Below are positions 1-10,526 of a DNA stretch of 64,000 nt, piece after piece. The DNA is taken from assembly GCF_027579695.1 (NCBI RefSeq), contig NC_083586.1:9362001-9426000 (forward strand). The letters are read 5' to 3'. Below the pieces are notes generated by a model. The model saw only the letters and a program-made list of their open reading frames with translations, did not search any database and had not been told where the DNA came from. This DNA is from Neoarius graeffei (taxonomy: Eukaryota > Chordata > Actinopteri > Siluriformes > Ariidae). Position 1 is the stretch's first letter. Each line of letters starts with the position of its first letter. The translations under genes were made by a program, and so were the position numbers.

Positions 1-475
1 TACTTTTGTTTTTACCTCTGGCCCCAGCTCTGCCTTCTCCAGAAGTACTGATGCCAATGCCACAGGGACCCCCTCATTCCAATGTTTTAACAGATTGAGG
101 TGGTGTATTTGTTGTGCCCTGCCCCTATCCATTTTCCTCACCTCATAGCCGACATCCCTGATTTGCTGTGTGACCTCAAAGGGCCCTTGCCACTTGGCAA
201 TCAAGTTTTAGCTCAAAGTGGGCAATAATAGGAGTACTTTATCTCTTGGTATGAACTCCCTAAGTTGTGTGCCCCTGTTGTACAGCCGGGCTTGTGCCTG
301 CTGTTAATTCTCCTGGGTTAAGTACATGAAGGTGTAGAGCTTTGCACACAGGTCAAGAACGTATTGAATTTCGTTTTTACTAGTTGAAGGTCCCTCCTCT
401 CAATGTTCCTGCAGAACGTTCAAAATGCCACAAGGCTTGTGCCCATATGACAATTCGAATGGGGAAAATCCCAAG
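1..475 (-). pseudogene. Ty3/Gypsy-type pol remnant, integrase C-terminal part
   Basis: Read on the minus strand, this is the end of a retrotransposon integrase. The core tail motif [16 protein letters not shown] is at about 425-475, followed by a stretch resembling the usual fish Gypsy chromodomain-like tail (short pieces read IAKWQGPFEV and LNLLKHWNEG). Integrase would insert the cDNA into the host genome. The frame is broken by at least two in-frame stops (after LTQEN and after LLPTLS) and by a frame change near 400, so it is dead. It is cut just upstream of VPQ by the minisatellite at about 480. Gag and protease pieces lie on the same strand at 3690-4572, in the order expected for one provirus whose RT region has been lost. 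Family assignment is from recalled motif similarity. Confidence 0.75.
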
Positions 476-1825
476 GAGGCTTGTGGGACGCTGGTTCTCC
501 CTCCTGAGCCAGAGGCAGAGCCAGAGTCAGCACCAGTGTCTGCTCCTGAACCAGAGGTGGAGCCAGGGCCTGCATCAGGGCCCGCTCCAGTGCAGGAGCC
601 CACATCAGAGTCTACTCCAGAGCCAGTGCTGGAGCCAGTGTCAGAGCCTACTCCAGAGCCAGTGCCAGCGTCACAGCCTACTCCAGAGCCAGTGCCAGCG
701 TCACAGCCTACTCCAGAGCCAGTGCCAGCATCACAGCCTACTCCAGAGCCAGTGCCAGCGTCACAGCCTACTCCAGAGCCAGTGCCAGCGTCACAGCCTA
801 CTCCAGAGCCAGTGCCAACATCACAGCCTACTCCAGAGCCAGTGCCGGAGCCAGCGTCACAGCCTACTCCAGAGCCAGTGCCAGCGTCAGAGCCTACTCC
901 AGAGCCAGTGCCAGTGTCACAGCCTACTCCAGAGCCAGTGCCAGTGTCACAGCCTACTCCAGAGCCAGTGCCGGAACCAGCATCACAGCCTACTCCAGAG
1001 CCAATGCCGGATCCAGCGTCACAGCCTACTCCAGAGCCAGTGCCGGAGCCAGCGTCACAGCCTACTCCAGAGCCAGTGCCGGAGCCAGCATTGGAGACCA
1101 TGTCAGAGTCTACTCCAGAGCCAGTGCTGGAGCCGGAGCCCAAGCCCAGTCCTGAGCCATCTCCAGAGCCCGAGCCCAGTCCCGAGCCATCTCCAGAGCC
1201 CGAGCCCAGTCCCAAGCCATCTACAGAGCTCGAACCCAGTTCTGAGCCATCTACAGAGCTCGAGCCCAGTCCTGAGCCATCTACAGAGCTCGAGCCTGAG
1301 TCCAGTCCAGAGACCAAGTCATCTACAGAGCTCAAGCCCAAGTCCAGTCCAGAGACTGAGTCATCTACAGAGCTCGAGCCCAAGCCCAGTCCAGAGGCCA
1401 AGTCATCTACAGAGCTCAAGCCCCCGAGTTCAGTCCAGAGACCGAGTCATCTACAGAGCTTGAGCCCAGTCCAGAGCCCTCTACAGAGCTCGAGTCTGTA
1501 CCCGAGTCCAGTCCAGAGCCTGAGTCCAGTCCAGAGTCCGTCATGGTCAGACCACAAACCCAGTCCAGAGTCTATGTCTAGTCCCAAGCACGAACCCAGT
1601 CCAAAGTCCACATCTAGTCCTGAGGTCAGGCCTACTCCTAGCCAAGAACCCAAGTCGTGTCTAGAGCCTGAGCCCAAACCCCCACCAGGGCCAAGTAGGA
1701 TGGATTTTGGCTCCTGGATGGAGCTCTTTGGGAGGGGGTTCTGTCAGTCCTGCACGCTGTGGCACGTGCACCAAAAGGTGCACCTCGTGCTGCGTGTGCC
1801 GAGTAAGCTCCAGCACGCGCGCTGA
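425..1825 (+). other. Proline/glutamate-rich open frame over the minisatellite, probably not a gene
   Basis: A 466-codon frame runs through the repeat array. Residues from about 45 to 235 are decapeptides of the [10 protein letters not shown] type, then PSPEPSPEP-type units. The non-repetitive tail reads [13 protein letters not shown] near 1700. The first 20 codons overlap the antisense strand of the integrase remnant, so the start is accidental. There is no signal peptide, recognisable domain or splice context. The opposite strand is equally open for 339 codons (Gly/Ser/Val-rich), which argues that openness comes from the repeat period rather than selection. A retroelement-encoded proline-rich tail is the main alternative. 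Confidence 0.25.
490..1670. repeat. 30-bp minisatellite, in-frame repeat array
   Basis: The core (about 610-1110) is a tandem array of a 30-bp unit containing CCTACTCCAGAGCCAGTGCC, with insertions of 6-12 bp in some units. From about 1130 the array changes to shorter, looser CCCAGTCC/GAGCC units ending near 1670. Because the period is a multiple of three, long frames are open on both strands. It lies directly against the integrase remnant, so it may have expanded from retroelement sequence. Confidence 0.85.
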
Positions 1826-2190
1826 GTAAGCTCCAGCACGTGTGCCGTGAACAAGGCGCACCTGAACTCTATTCAAGAACTAAGGGTTTAAGGATGGCAC
1901 TGATGCTAAGGCATTGTGAAGTATTATGCCATGTTCAGTGCGCATTACCAGGCCTTGTGTCCTGTGTTTGTGGTTTTCCTGGTTTTTCGACTCCTGCTCC
2001 TGTTTCTAGTTCTCATTCTCATTTTGCCCCCAATACACTGTTTGCGCCTAGGCCCTTTGTCTGTTTTCTTGTTTATGACCTTGCCTGCTGAATTGGACTG
2101 TTTGCTTTTGTGTGTGTTTCATGCACTTTATGTATAGATCACACTTTATTCAAATAAACATTTCTGCACATACATCTGCCTCTTTCATGC
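1826..2190 (+). other. Possible retroelement 3' end with AATAAA
   Basis: T/C-rich sequence following the proline-rich frame, with AATAAA at 2153-2158. It looks like the 3' tail or LTR of a plus-strand retroelement, but no matching second LTR was found in the window, so the assignment is weak. Confidence 0.3.
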
Positions 2191-2439
2191 ATTTGACACC
2201 CATAATAAATAGATGAAATATTTGCACTTACTCGAGTTGATCTTTGGCTGGATTGAGTCAAAGTTTAAAAAAAAAAGAAAAAAAGAAAAAAGGGCACCGC
2301 TCTTTATCAGCGTCACAGTTCTCAAGATTGAATTGAATCACTGTCCTGAATCATCCGAAGTGCATAAAATCCATATGCCATCTCACAATAAGTTTTACCT
2401 CCAAATAGCCTAAACTATGTTGGACAGATTTTATCCTGT

Positions 2440-2783
2440 TTATGGTGGGTGTTCCCAACACAAGAGAGAAGCCAATCAAAACTGAAAGGGTGAAAGTGAT
2501 TATCATGCTATTACCATGTGAATAGTCTTTTATGAATGGGTAAGTGGGCTCTCAGCACTCCGACTCTGGTGTGACTGAGGAATGTGACAAGTGTTATGTT
2601 TCATATAATTTAGGTAATTTAAAAAAATATTTGGCAGAGGGCACATAGGAAAGTATAAAGTTTCTGTCAATATGTTTATCATGGTTGTATGATGAAACTG
2701 AAAGATATTTATCCTAATACATGACCTACTCATTCCAAACCTGTCGAGCTTTGCCAGCAAAGCTCTTGACCCCAGAGGGTTAA
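2440..2783 (-). mobile_element. piggyBac-like element end (TTAA, CCCTCTGGG terminus)
   Basis: On the minus strand the element starts with TTAA (2780-2783) followed by CCCTCTGGGGTC. Inward for about 340 bp it matches the plus-strand sequence at 27947-28290, including GCTTTGCTGG and GATAAATATCTTT. TTAA target plus a C-rich terminus is typical of piggyBac elements. No transposase is present. The inner boundary is unclear; sequence from 2218 may also belong. Confidence 0.6.
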
Positions 2784-3296
2784 GCCTCTAAACCCCGGCC
2801 AATCAGTTCCCAGAATCAGTGGGTGGGTGAGACATGGGTGTGGTGGAAAAGTGTAATAAAAAACTTCAGGCTGTTAGGAAGGAACAAACAGAAATGATTT
2901 TTTTGAAAAAGATACATTAAAAGTATACACCTTGCAAGGGGGCTTTCTCAAATCAAAGAATTTCACCCAGAAAGAGCACCTTTGCTTTCCCACACCCATC
3001 ATTACATACTTGTCAAAATAACAATAACATAACAGATATCTTCTTAATGTCAGGGTGTCCAGCCTCAGCACCCTCTCTATCACAAACCACTGTCTCTGCA
3101 TGTATGCATGTTTTACTAACCTAGAAAATAGAACATAAACAGCATTCTTCATCTAACAAACATGACACGGTGTCCGACCTTCTACATAGCTAAGAGACAC
3201 AAGTTCTCTAAAAGTCATATTCTTCCCCTACACGGTGCCTTTCAAAGCTTTCCTTTCTAAAGCTCACTAAAAGCATAAGACTAAATAAAAAAAATT
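2784..3296. other. Unassigned intergenic sequence
   Basis: No recognised gene or repeat. A 92-codon minus-strand frame (2874-3152) shows no domain. Confidence 0.5.
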
Positions 3297-3309
3297 ATGT
3301 TTTCCTCTA

Positions 3310-3676
3310 GGGCGGCACGGTGGTGTAGTGGTTAGCACTGTCGCCTCACAGCAAGAAGGTCCTGGGTTCGAGCCCCGGGGCCGGCGCGAGGGCCTTTCTG
3401 TGTGGAGTTTGCATGTTCTCCCCGTGTCCGCGTGGGTTTCCTCCGGGTGCTCTGGTTTCCCCCACAGTCCAAAGACATGCAGGTTAGGTTAACTGGTGAC
3501 TCTAAATTGACCGTAGGTGTGAATGGTTGTCTGTGTCTATGTGTCAGCCCTGTGATGACTTGGCGACTTGTCCAGGGTGTACCCTGCCTTTCACCCGTAG
3601 TCAGCTGGGATAGGCTCCAGCTTGCCTGCGACCCTGTAGAAGGATAAAGCGGCTAGAGCTAATGAGATGAGATGAG
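3310..3676 (+). mobile_element. DANA/Mermaid-type tRNA-derived SINE, copy 1, full length
   Basis: The 5' head is tRNA-like, with an A-box region TAGTGGTTAGC and a B box GGTTCGAGCCC, the internal promoter of RNA polymerase III. It is followed by a conserved body (GTTTGCATGTTCTCCCCGTG, CAGTCCAAAGACATG) and an ATGAG tail. The 13-bp flanking repeat ATGTTTTCCTCTA is perfect (3297-3309 and 3677-3689). It lies in the Gypsy pol remnant. The many short frames across it are not genes. Confidence 0.92.
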
Positions 3677-3689
3677 ATGTTTTCCTCTA

Positions 3690-4062
3690 CATGGGTTAAC
3701 TGCTGCCTTTACACTATGCTTTTCCCCCAAAATAGAATGTGGATGGACATTCTTGGATATTTGTGAACATCCTCATGCATACAAAAAATCTTACCCACTT
3801 GTGTGCTCCCCAATGCCTTACCTTGCACCAGGCTTTGGTGGATTGAGGTCTGATTACAGCCGGAATCCATCAATGCGTGATACATATCCCCTTGAACACT
3901 CACCAGTATACAATACACTCTGGCCTGATCAAGGGTGGTCTCTGGTGCATCAGGGATCCAGACCGCAGCTCCCACCTCCATTGCAGAGCACTGGCCCTGG
4001 AAATGCCCGGGCTCCCTGCAGTGCCAGCAGTGCCAGCCCAGGCTTCACCTCTGCACTGGTGA
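3690..4062 (-). pseudogene. Gypsy-type zinc knuckle plus retropepsin remnant
   Basis: On the minus strand a CX2CX4HX4C zinc knuckle (CWHCREPGHFQGQC) lies at about 3995-4040, followed by a retropepsin-like segment with the active-site motif ALMDSGCNQTS near 3800. The knuckle would bind RNA and the protease would cut the polyprotein. The gag frame upstream is offset from this one, and after GKSIV the homologous reading continues in another frame, so it is inactive. The SINE at 3310 ends the homology. The order gag, knuckle, protease agrees with Ty3/Gypsy. Confidence 0.75.
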
Positions 4063-4074
4063 TATGGGAGTCAC

Positions 4075-4605
4075 TCACCTTGTGGGGGGAGACACATAAG
4101 TGTCCCGGAGCTGTTGGCCAAATACAAACAGCAGGCCGGCCTCCTCCAATGTCAGTATCCAGAAGGGCTGGCGATGTTGTTCTGGGGAATGGCCGACACA
4201 CTGAAGGATGGCTCGCCTCAGGTCAGCGTAGATGAGCCGACTGTTGGTGGGGATCTGTTGTGCAGCGAGCTGCGCCTCCCCAGATAGTAGCATTAATAAG
4301 TGTGCTGCGCGTTGCTCGACTGGCCACCCCCATGCTTCGGCCGTTTGCTCAAAGAGCACTATGAAGGCTTCCTGGTCATCGTGCAGCCCCATCTTGGTGA
4401 CCGTGATGTGGGGAGGGTCTGCTGCGGTGGCGGTCGAGGACCCTGCTGATGCAAGCAGGTGCTGGAACACCTGACAATTTTCCTGCTTGGCCAGCAGCAA
4501 GGCTTCAAAGCATTGTTCCTGCTCCTTTTGGAGGGCGATCAGCACTTGGTGCTGGCTCTGTTGGGTGGCCACAAGGGCATGGATAAGGTCTTTAAGTGAG
4601 GAGGA
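4075..4605 (-). pseudogene. Gypsy-type gag remnant
   Basis: A 165-codon minus-strand frame (4572-4075) has the Gag-like capsid segment of fish Gypsy elements, with short diagnostic stretches DDQEAFIVLFEQTAEAWGWP and LLSGEAQLAAQQ, then a QHRQ motif. Gag would form the particle shell. The frame stops near 4075, before the knuckle encoded just downstream in another frame, so at least one frameshift separates them. A primer-binding-site-like sequence lies about 60 bp upstream. Confidence 0.7.
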
Positions 4606-4629
4606 CTCAATGTGTGGTTCCCTTCAGTA

Positions 4630-4647
4630 TCCTGGGTTTTAGCACCA
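4630..4647 (-). promoter_or_regulatory. Primer-binding-site-like sequence of the Gypsy element
   Basis: On the minus strand it reads TGGTGCTAAAACCCAGGA, starting two bases after a CA that could end the 5' LTR. It resembles the TGGTGCCGAAACCCGGGA site of fish Gypsy elements, where a tRNA 3' end primes reverse transcription. Confidence 0.5.
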
Positions 4648-4887
4648 CTGTAGTAGGTCCCTGATGTGGGAGGAATACTGAAGCATGGCAGGCAGGAGAT
4701 GATGTTAACACAACTTTATTTTCACTTTCTTTGTAGCTTTTCAGCTCTACTTTGCTCATTCACACACACATGCACACAGAGATGTGCTCTGGTCGGGAGA
4801 GATCCTCTCTCATCACTCTCTCCCTCCTTTTCTACCTTCCATGCTCACTGCAAAACACACAGACAACATTAATTGACAACAGATGTA

Positions 4888-6489
4888 CAACCCCGATTCC
4901 AAAAAAGTTGGGACAAAGTACAAATTGTAAATAAAAACGGAATGCAATGATGTGGAAGTTTCAAAATTCCATATTTTATTCAGAATAGAACATAGATGAC
5001 ATATCAAATGTTTAAACTGAGAAAATGTATCATTTAAAGAGAAAAATTAGGTGATTTTAAATTTCATGACAACAACACATCTCAAAAAAGTTGGGACAAG
5101 GCCATGTTTACCACTGTGAGACATCCCCTTTTCTCTTTACAACAGTCTGTAAACGTCTGGGGACTGAGGAGATAAGTTGCTCAAGTTTAGGGATAGGAAT
5201 GTTAACCCATTCTTGTCTAATGTAGGATTCTAGTTGCTCAACTGTCTTAGGTCTTTTTTGTCGTATCTTCCGTGTTATGATGCGCCAAATGTTTTCTATG
5301 GGTGAAAGATCTGGACTGCAGGCTGGCCAGTTCAGTACCCGGACCCTTCTTCTACGCAACCATGATGCTGTAATTGATGCAGTATGTGGTTTGGCATTGT
5401 CATGTTGGAAAATGCAAGGTCTTCCCTGAAAGAGACGTCGTCTGGATGGGAGCATATGTTGCTCTAGAACCTGGATATACCTTTCAGCATTGATGGTGTC
5501 TTTCCAGATGTGTAAGCTGCCCATGCCACACACACTAATGCAACCCCATACCATCAGAGATGCAGGCTTCTGAACTGAGCGCTGATAACAACTTGGGTCG
5601 TCCTTCTCCTCTTTAGTCCGAATGACACGGCGTCCCTGATTTCCATAAAGAACTTCAAATTTTGATTCGTCTGACCACAGAACAGTTTTCCACTTTGCCA
5701 CAGTCCATTTTAAATGAGCCTTGGCCCAGAGAAGACGTCTGCGCTTCTGGATCATGTTTAGATACGGCTTCTTCTTTGAACTATCGAGTTTTAGCTGGCA
5801 ACAGCGGATGGCACGGTGAATTGTGTTCACAGATAATGTTCTCTGGAAATATTCCTGAGCCTATTTTGTGATTTCCAATACAGAAGCATACCTGTATGTG
5901 ATGCAGTGCCGTCTAAGTGCCCGAAGATCACGGGCACCCAGTATGGTTTTCCGGCCTTGACCCTTACGCACAGAGATTCTTCCAGATTCTCTGAATCTTT
6001 TGATGATATTATGCACTGTAGATGATATGTTCAAACTCTTTGCAATTTTACACTGTCGAACTCCTTTCTGATATTGCTCCACTATTTGTCGGTGCAGAAT
6101 TAGGGGGATTGGTGATCCTCTTCCCATCTTTACTTCTGAGAGCCGCTGCCACTTCAAGATGCTCTTTTTATACCCAGTCATGTTAATGACCTATTGCCAA
6201 TTGACCTAATGAGTTGCAATTTGGTCCTCCAGCTGTTCCTTTTTTGTACCTTTAACTTTTCCAGCCTCTTATTGCCCCTGTCCCAACTTTTTTGAGATGC
6301 GTTGCTGTCATGAAATTTCAAATGAGCCAATATTTGGCATGAAATTTCAAAATGTCTCATTTTCGACATTTGATATGCTGTCTATGTTCTATTGTGAATA
6401 CAATATCAGTTTTTGAGATTTGTAAATTATTGCATTCCGTTTTTATTTACAATTTGTACTTTGTCCCAACTTTTTTGGAATCAGGGTTG
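4888..6489 (-). mobile_element. Tc1-like transposon, nearly intact (copy A)
   Basis: A 1.6-kb element with inverted termini starting CAACCCCGATTCCAAAAAAG and flanked by TA (4886-4887, 6490-6491). Its transposase is on the minus strand. It is the same family as 32826-34429 in opposite orientation. It sits in the presumed Gypsy LTR. Confidence 0.93.
5108..6181 (-). pseudogene. Tc1-like DD34E transposase with one in-frame stop
   Basis: Cut-and-paste transposase of the Tc1/mariner superfamily. The frame runs from 6181 (likelier start MGRGSPIP at 6127) to 5108, about 340 residues, the usual length. The N-terminal half has paired helix-turn-helix DNA-binding segments (KGVRQCKIAKSLNIS, then GRISVRKGQGRKT). 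The catalytic residues are the Asp of WSDESKF, the Asp of QHDNAKPH and the Glu of SPIENIW, with 34 residues between the last two. One TAG replaces a Trp codon after LEITK (about 5861-5863), and both sides stay in the same frame, so a single substitution inactivates it. A 3-bp deletion relative to copy B is also present. Confidence 0.9.
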
Positions 6490-7033
6490 TACTCACTTTG
6501 CCACTCACCCTCCCTGGACCTCCCCTCCATTCACAAACTGATGCTTTGCCATGCCCCCACTGCTGTCAGAGCGCAGGCACTTATGGATGCAGGTACAAAG
6601 GAGAGTGGGTTTGGCGCAAACTACAGCTGAAGCCAAATCATGAGGCAGAAATCATAGTCAGGAAACGGGCAGCAGTCAATCAATCAGTAAACAGGGTAAT
6701 GCAGGACAGATATGGAAACGAGGTCGAAAAGTAACGAGAACAGTGGTCTTTATCAGGAAGCCAGTCAGGAAACCAAACAGTTCAGTATAGTCAGGTACAG
6801 AACAATACTTTGTAAGGTATGTTTGTGACTGCTGAGCTTATATAGGGAAGGTGATTGCGGGATAATTGGTGACAGGTGATGTAGTTAATATTCTGGTGAT
6901 GGGTGTGTGTGTGTGTGTGTGCTGTGAATCGTGGGAAGTGTAGTCTGGAGTAGCCATGTTTGGAGGCTGCTCCGAACTCTGGTTTTCAGTGCTTTTACTG
7001 ACAGATGCCACACAGATAAAGTAAGAAATGAGG

Positions 7034-7034
<1 letters not shown>

Positions 7035-7064
<30 letters not shown>

Positions 7065-7133
7065 AGATTGAGGTGCAGCAACAATGAATGAACAAATTAA
7101 TTAATTAATTAATTAATTAATTAATTAATTAAT
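7035..7133. repeat. Microsatellites (GAAA)n and (AATT)n
   Basis: GAAA repeats at about 7035-7065 and AATT repeats at about 7095-7133. Confidence 0.95.
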
Positions 7134-7904
7134 GAGGGAAAAAAGAACAAATTACATATAAAGGAAGAAATGAGGAGCAAAACAGAAAATTGAGGAGGTA
7201 AAAAGTCCAATAAGATTAATTCTAAATCTACTGTGTCGCACTCACATGCTCAGTGTTGCAGAAATATTGATGATACCCGCATTATTTAGAGGAAAGTGTC
7301 TCCCAACGCCGTGTCTCCCAGTGCCTCTTTAACACACCATAGTACAGTCATGCCTCTGTCTCAAGCACTTCCTGATCTGATCTGAACACCTCTGGCCCAA
7401 AACCCAGTGTAAGCTCGCATCAACGTGTGACATCCACTAAAGGAGGTGAATTTGTAGCTTGTTCTCTGCTGCTAGTGGAATAGATGTGTTAGAGTGGAGC
7501 TGTACTGTAGATCTGTGATGTTTTTGGACCATGCAGCTTGCTGTCAGTTCTATCTAGGCCACAGTGGTGGAAGTTTATGTCTCCATGCTCCTGGAATCAT
7601 CACACAAAAGAGAGAAAGGCTGAGAACTGTGGAATTATTTATTCTGTTTTTGACTTTTTTTACACAGGCTTTGTCATGTTCCATTTTCAACCTGGTCCTT
7701 TCTTCTTTTTTGTTTTAGACCCATGTTCTTTTGTCTGCTGGTTCTACTTGGTCATTTCATAGGATTCTGTGTTCTGTTAACAAAACCTACAATATTTAAA
7801 AATCTTTATTTCATGGTGCATCAAACCCTGAAGTCATTTATCAATAATTCAACTCTTCATACCTTTTTTTCCCTCTAGTTTATTCAAATCACCAGGTTGC
7901 CATG
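7134..7904. other. Unassigned sequence
   Basis: No gene, repeat family or TIR recognised. Confidence 0.5.
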
Positions 7905-7909
7905 AGAAC

Positions 7910-8222
7910 ATTCAGTGGATGGGTTTGGGTGGCAATAAGTTCAGCAAGCATGCTTTTAACTATCAATGGGCATAGGTGGATTTAGGTGGTGGGTTTTTGG
8001 TGGAAATGCTTCATGAGATGGGCCTGGGCCTAGTTGGTGGGTTTTTAAGTGGTCATGGGTTCAGTGGGTAAGTATCAGTTGAGCAAAGTTCAGTAGGTGG
8101 ATCTCAACTTGTGGATAGGTTTAGTATGTGGACATGGGTTCATTGGGTGAATTTTAGATTGCTGTTGGTGCATCTCAGATTGTGACTGGTGGCTTTCAGA
8201 TGAGCATAGATTCAGTGGTTGT
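7910..8222. repeat. Degenerate GGGTTCAGTGGGT-type minisatellite, left block
   Basis: Loose tandem copies of a roughly 20-30 bp unit related to CATGGGTTCAGTGGGTGGAT. The same unit resumes at 10527, after the transposon at 8224-10526. Confidence 0.7.
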
Positions 8223-8742
8223 TCACTATATAGATAAAAGTTTGTGGACACCTCATCATCTAGAAGTGTTTTTGAACATCTCATTCCAGATTTAGTCCCT
8301 CTTTTACTGTTATAATAACCTCCATTTTTCTGAGAAGACTTTCCACTATTTCCCCATTGTGGGATAATAAAGGTCTTCTTATCTTACTAGGGTGACCAGA
8401 CGTCCCGGTTTTACCGGGACAGTCCCGATTTGGGGTTGTGTGTCCCGAGTCCCGACAAAAGTCTGTCGGGACACGGATATGTCACGGTTTTCACCACTCG
8501 TGACATTTGCGACTGAGCAGCGTGGGAATCATGAGCGAAGAAATGTCTGCATTTACTATTTTGATGAATTGACAGGAATCGCAAACTTTCCTGGTTACTG
8601 CCCCCTGGCCCTGTGGCATGAGTGTTTATTTAGCCACATTATTCCAGACAACAGAACAGGTTGCCATGCAACAATAAAATAAACATTAACTGGCGCAGAT
8701 GTTCTTTGTCTAGCAGCTAGCAGCAGTAAAGCCGCAGCAATT

Positions 8743-8842
8743 ATGCCAAAAAGAAAATGTACCTTTTCCAAAGATTTACAGGGCACCTACCCCTTCCTCC
8801 AAGAGGTGCAGAACAATGCGCACGAAGCCTACTGCACACACT
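8743..8842 (+). pseudogene. First exon of a hAT-type transposase, BED-finger-like start
   Basis: The frame opens MPKRKCTFSKDLQGTYPFLQ and ends in CTHC, the first cysteine pair of a BED-type zinc finger, a DNA-binding module common at hAT transposase N-termini. A good splice donor (ACT then GTAAGT) follows at 8843, so the rest would be on later exons. No later exon was found before 10146, where a MITE occupies most of the space. The beyond-donor reading to 8943 is probably intron. Family call is from recalled similarity. Confidence 0.5.
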
Positions 8843-8955
8843 GTAAGTGCTTTGTTCTTGTACTGAGTTGGGTAGCCTATGCTGCAAATGCTGTGCGCTC
8901 CTGTGGGGGCTTTCCTCGGGCTGTCGCCCCTCTCCTCCTTTAGTGCTGAGGCTGC

Positions 8956-9551
8956 GGCCCTTCATATAATCTTTTTTTATTCACCTTGTTATCCCGAGAT
9001 AATGAAATAATTAATTCAGGATCTCGAGAAAACAACACAACTAATTCGAGATCTCGAGAAAACAAAACCGTTATTCTGAGATAACGACATAATTAATTCA
9101 GGATCTCGAGGAAACGAAGCCGGGCCAGTCTTCTGCGGAGGTGCCGCGGACTAATTTTGAAATTATCCCTTATTAAAAGACTTAACGCAATCTCTCCCTG
9201 TGTCAACCCCTGATCAAAATATTGCCTTATTAGGTGATCGATTATTCCAGACATTCTAATGACCAAAGTTGCGTCTATACAGAATGAGAAATAGCCCCAA
9301 AGTCAGCATATCACAAGTCTCTTGGCGCACCTGAATGAACCATTTCTCAGCTGTTTACTCGAGATCATGAAATAATTGTTTTGTTTTCTCGAGATCACGT
9401 AATAATTGTTTTGTTTTCTCGAGATCTCGAAATAACGGTTTCGTTTTCTTGAGATCTCGAATTAGTTGTGTTGTTTTCTCGAGATCCTAATTAATTATGT
9501 CGTTATCTCGGGATAACAAGGTGAATAAAAAAAAGGATTATATGAAGGGCC
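8956..9551. mobile_element. Palindromic MITE with repeated CTCGAGAT blocks
   Basis: Long inverted repeats begin GGCCCTTCATATAAT (8956-8970) and end with the complement at 9537-9551. They run inward through CACCTTGTTATC-CGAGATAA and several ATCTCGAGAAAACAA blocks. It is non-coding and nested in the hAT element. Confidence 0.85.
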
Positions 9552-10526
9552 TCTCTCGGCTTCCGTAGTATATATTCTCAAATCACTTGTCTCTTTATTG
9601 TTTCTGTTTAACATACCATTCTGACAGTTTGGCCATATTGAACAGCTTGTTGCACCTTCCATTAAAGTGTTCACTTTTGTACACATCATCTTGCTTTATT
9701 CATTCAGTTGTGGGGAATGGTTAGTAAGGTTGATTCTGACCTAGGCTATGTTGAGGTCACATATCTACTTTTTAAGTTCATGCTATAGTGCATACAATTT
9801 TAGAGATATAGCCTACATGTGCATATGCATTCTTCTTGGTGTTCTCACAAACAGATGAAATAAATCAGTTTAAATTTGGCCTATGGACATAGCCTGGCCT
9901 ATTCTCAGCCATTACAAAATCTGTTGTCTGACCATAATTTAACTGATCTGTATACCACTATGCTACTAGATAACAAAATGCCTGTTTGTTTTATTTCATG
10001 TGAGATGTTGATAAATGTGAGCTTCAACAAAATGATAAGAGCACCTCTCTGAGTGTCACGTTTACGTAAAAAAAAGGTGTGCGAGCACGAGCATGGTCGC
10101 GCGCAAAAGTGTCCCGGTTTCAGACTAGGGAAATCTGGTCACCCTATATCTTACTAGATTTTGGAGTGTGATTTTGGGATTTTTTTTTTCCATTCAGCCA
10201 AAAGACAATTAAGGCACTGATGTTGGGTGAGAAGACCTGGGGTGCAGTCAGAGTTCTAGTTCATCCCAAAGTTGTTCAGTGGGCTTGAGTTCAGGGCTCT
10301 GTGCAGGCCTCTGGAGTTCTTCCACTCCAACCTTGGCAAACCATGTCTTCACTAATATGCTGGAACAGGTTTGGGCCTCTTAGTTCCAGTTAAGGAAATG
10401 TGTAATGCTACAGCATGCAAAGACATTCTATACAATTGTATGCTTCCAATTTTGTGGCATCAGTTTAGGGAAGTCCTCCATATGGCTCTGATGGTCAGGT
10501 GTCCACAAACGTTTGACCATATAGTG

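Larger units (their letters stand above)
4649..7003 (-). mobile_element. Probable Gypsy 5' LTR, interrupted by a Tc1 element
   Basis: Apart from the Tc1 insertion at 4888-6489, about 750 bp lies between a TG at 4649 (next to the primer-binding site) and TGACA near 7003. The right part resembles LTR sequence seen beside fish Gypsy elements, such as GGGAAGTGTAGTCTGGAG near 6940. The outer limit is a guess because the partner LTR lies outside the window. Confidence 0.45.
8388..10146 (+). mobile_element. hAT-like element with TAGGGTGACCAGA ends
   Basis: Perfect 13-bp terminal inverted repeats TAGGGTGACCAGA / TCTGGTCACCCTA, flanked by the perfect 8-bp repeat TATCTTAC (8380-8387 and 10147-10154). 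The 8-bp duplication is the hAT signature. It carries one transposase-like exon (8743) and a palindromic MITE (8956-9551); the rest of the transposase is missing. Confidence 0.88.
8224..10526. mobile_element. TIR element with TTTGTGGACACCT termini, carrying a hAT element
   Basis: The left end has AAAGTTTGTGGACACCT and the right end has the inverse, AGGTGTCCACAAACGTTTG, each with an ACTATA/TATAGTG edge. Without the nested hAT (8388-10146) it is about 540 bp and non-coding, so it is a non-autonomous, probably Tc1/mariner-type element. Confidence 0.75.

Noticed and set aside
400-1419. 339-codon Gly/Ser/Val-rich minus-strand frame
   Set aside because: It is the complement of the 30-bp minisatellite. 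Only its last 25 or so residues are meaningful, and those are Gypsy integrase.
3311-3366. Possible tRNA gene suggested by good A- and B-box sequences
   Set aside because: The same head recurs in every SINE copy with the same body and tail, and flanking duplications show retroposition. It is not a host tRNA gene.
7035-7133. CRISPR-like regular repeats
   Set aside because: They are simple tetranucleotide microsatellites without spacers.
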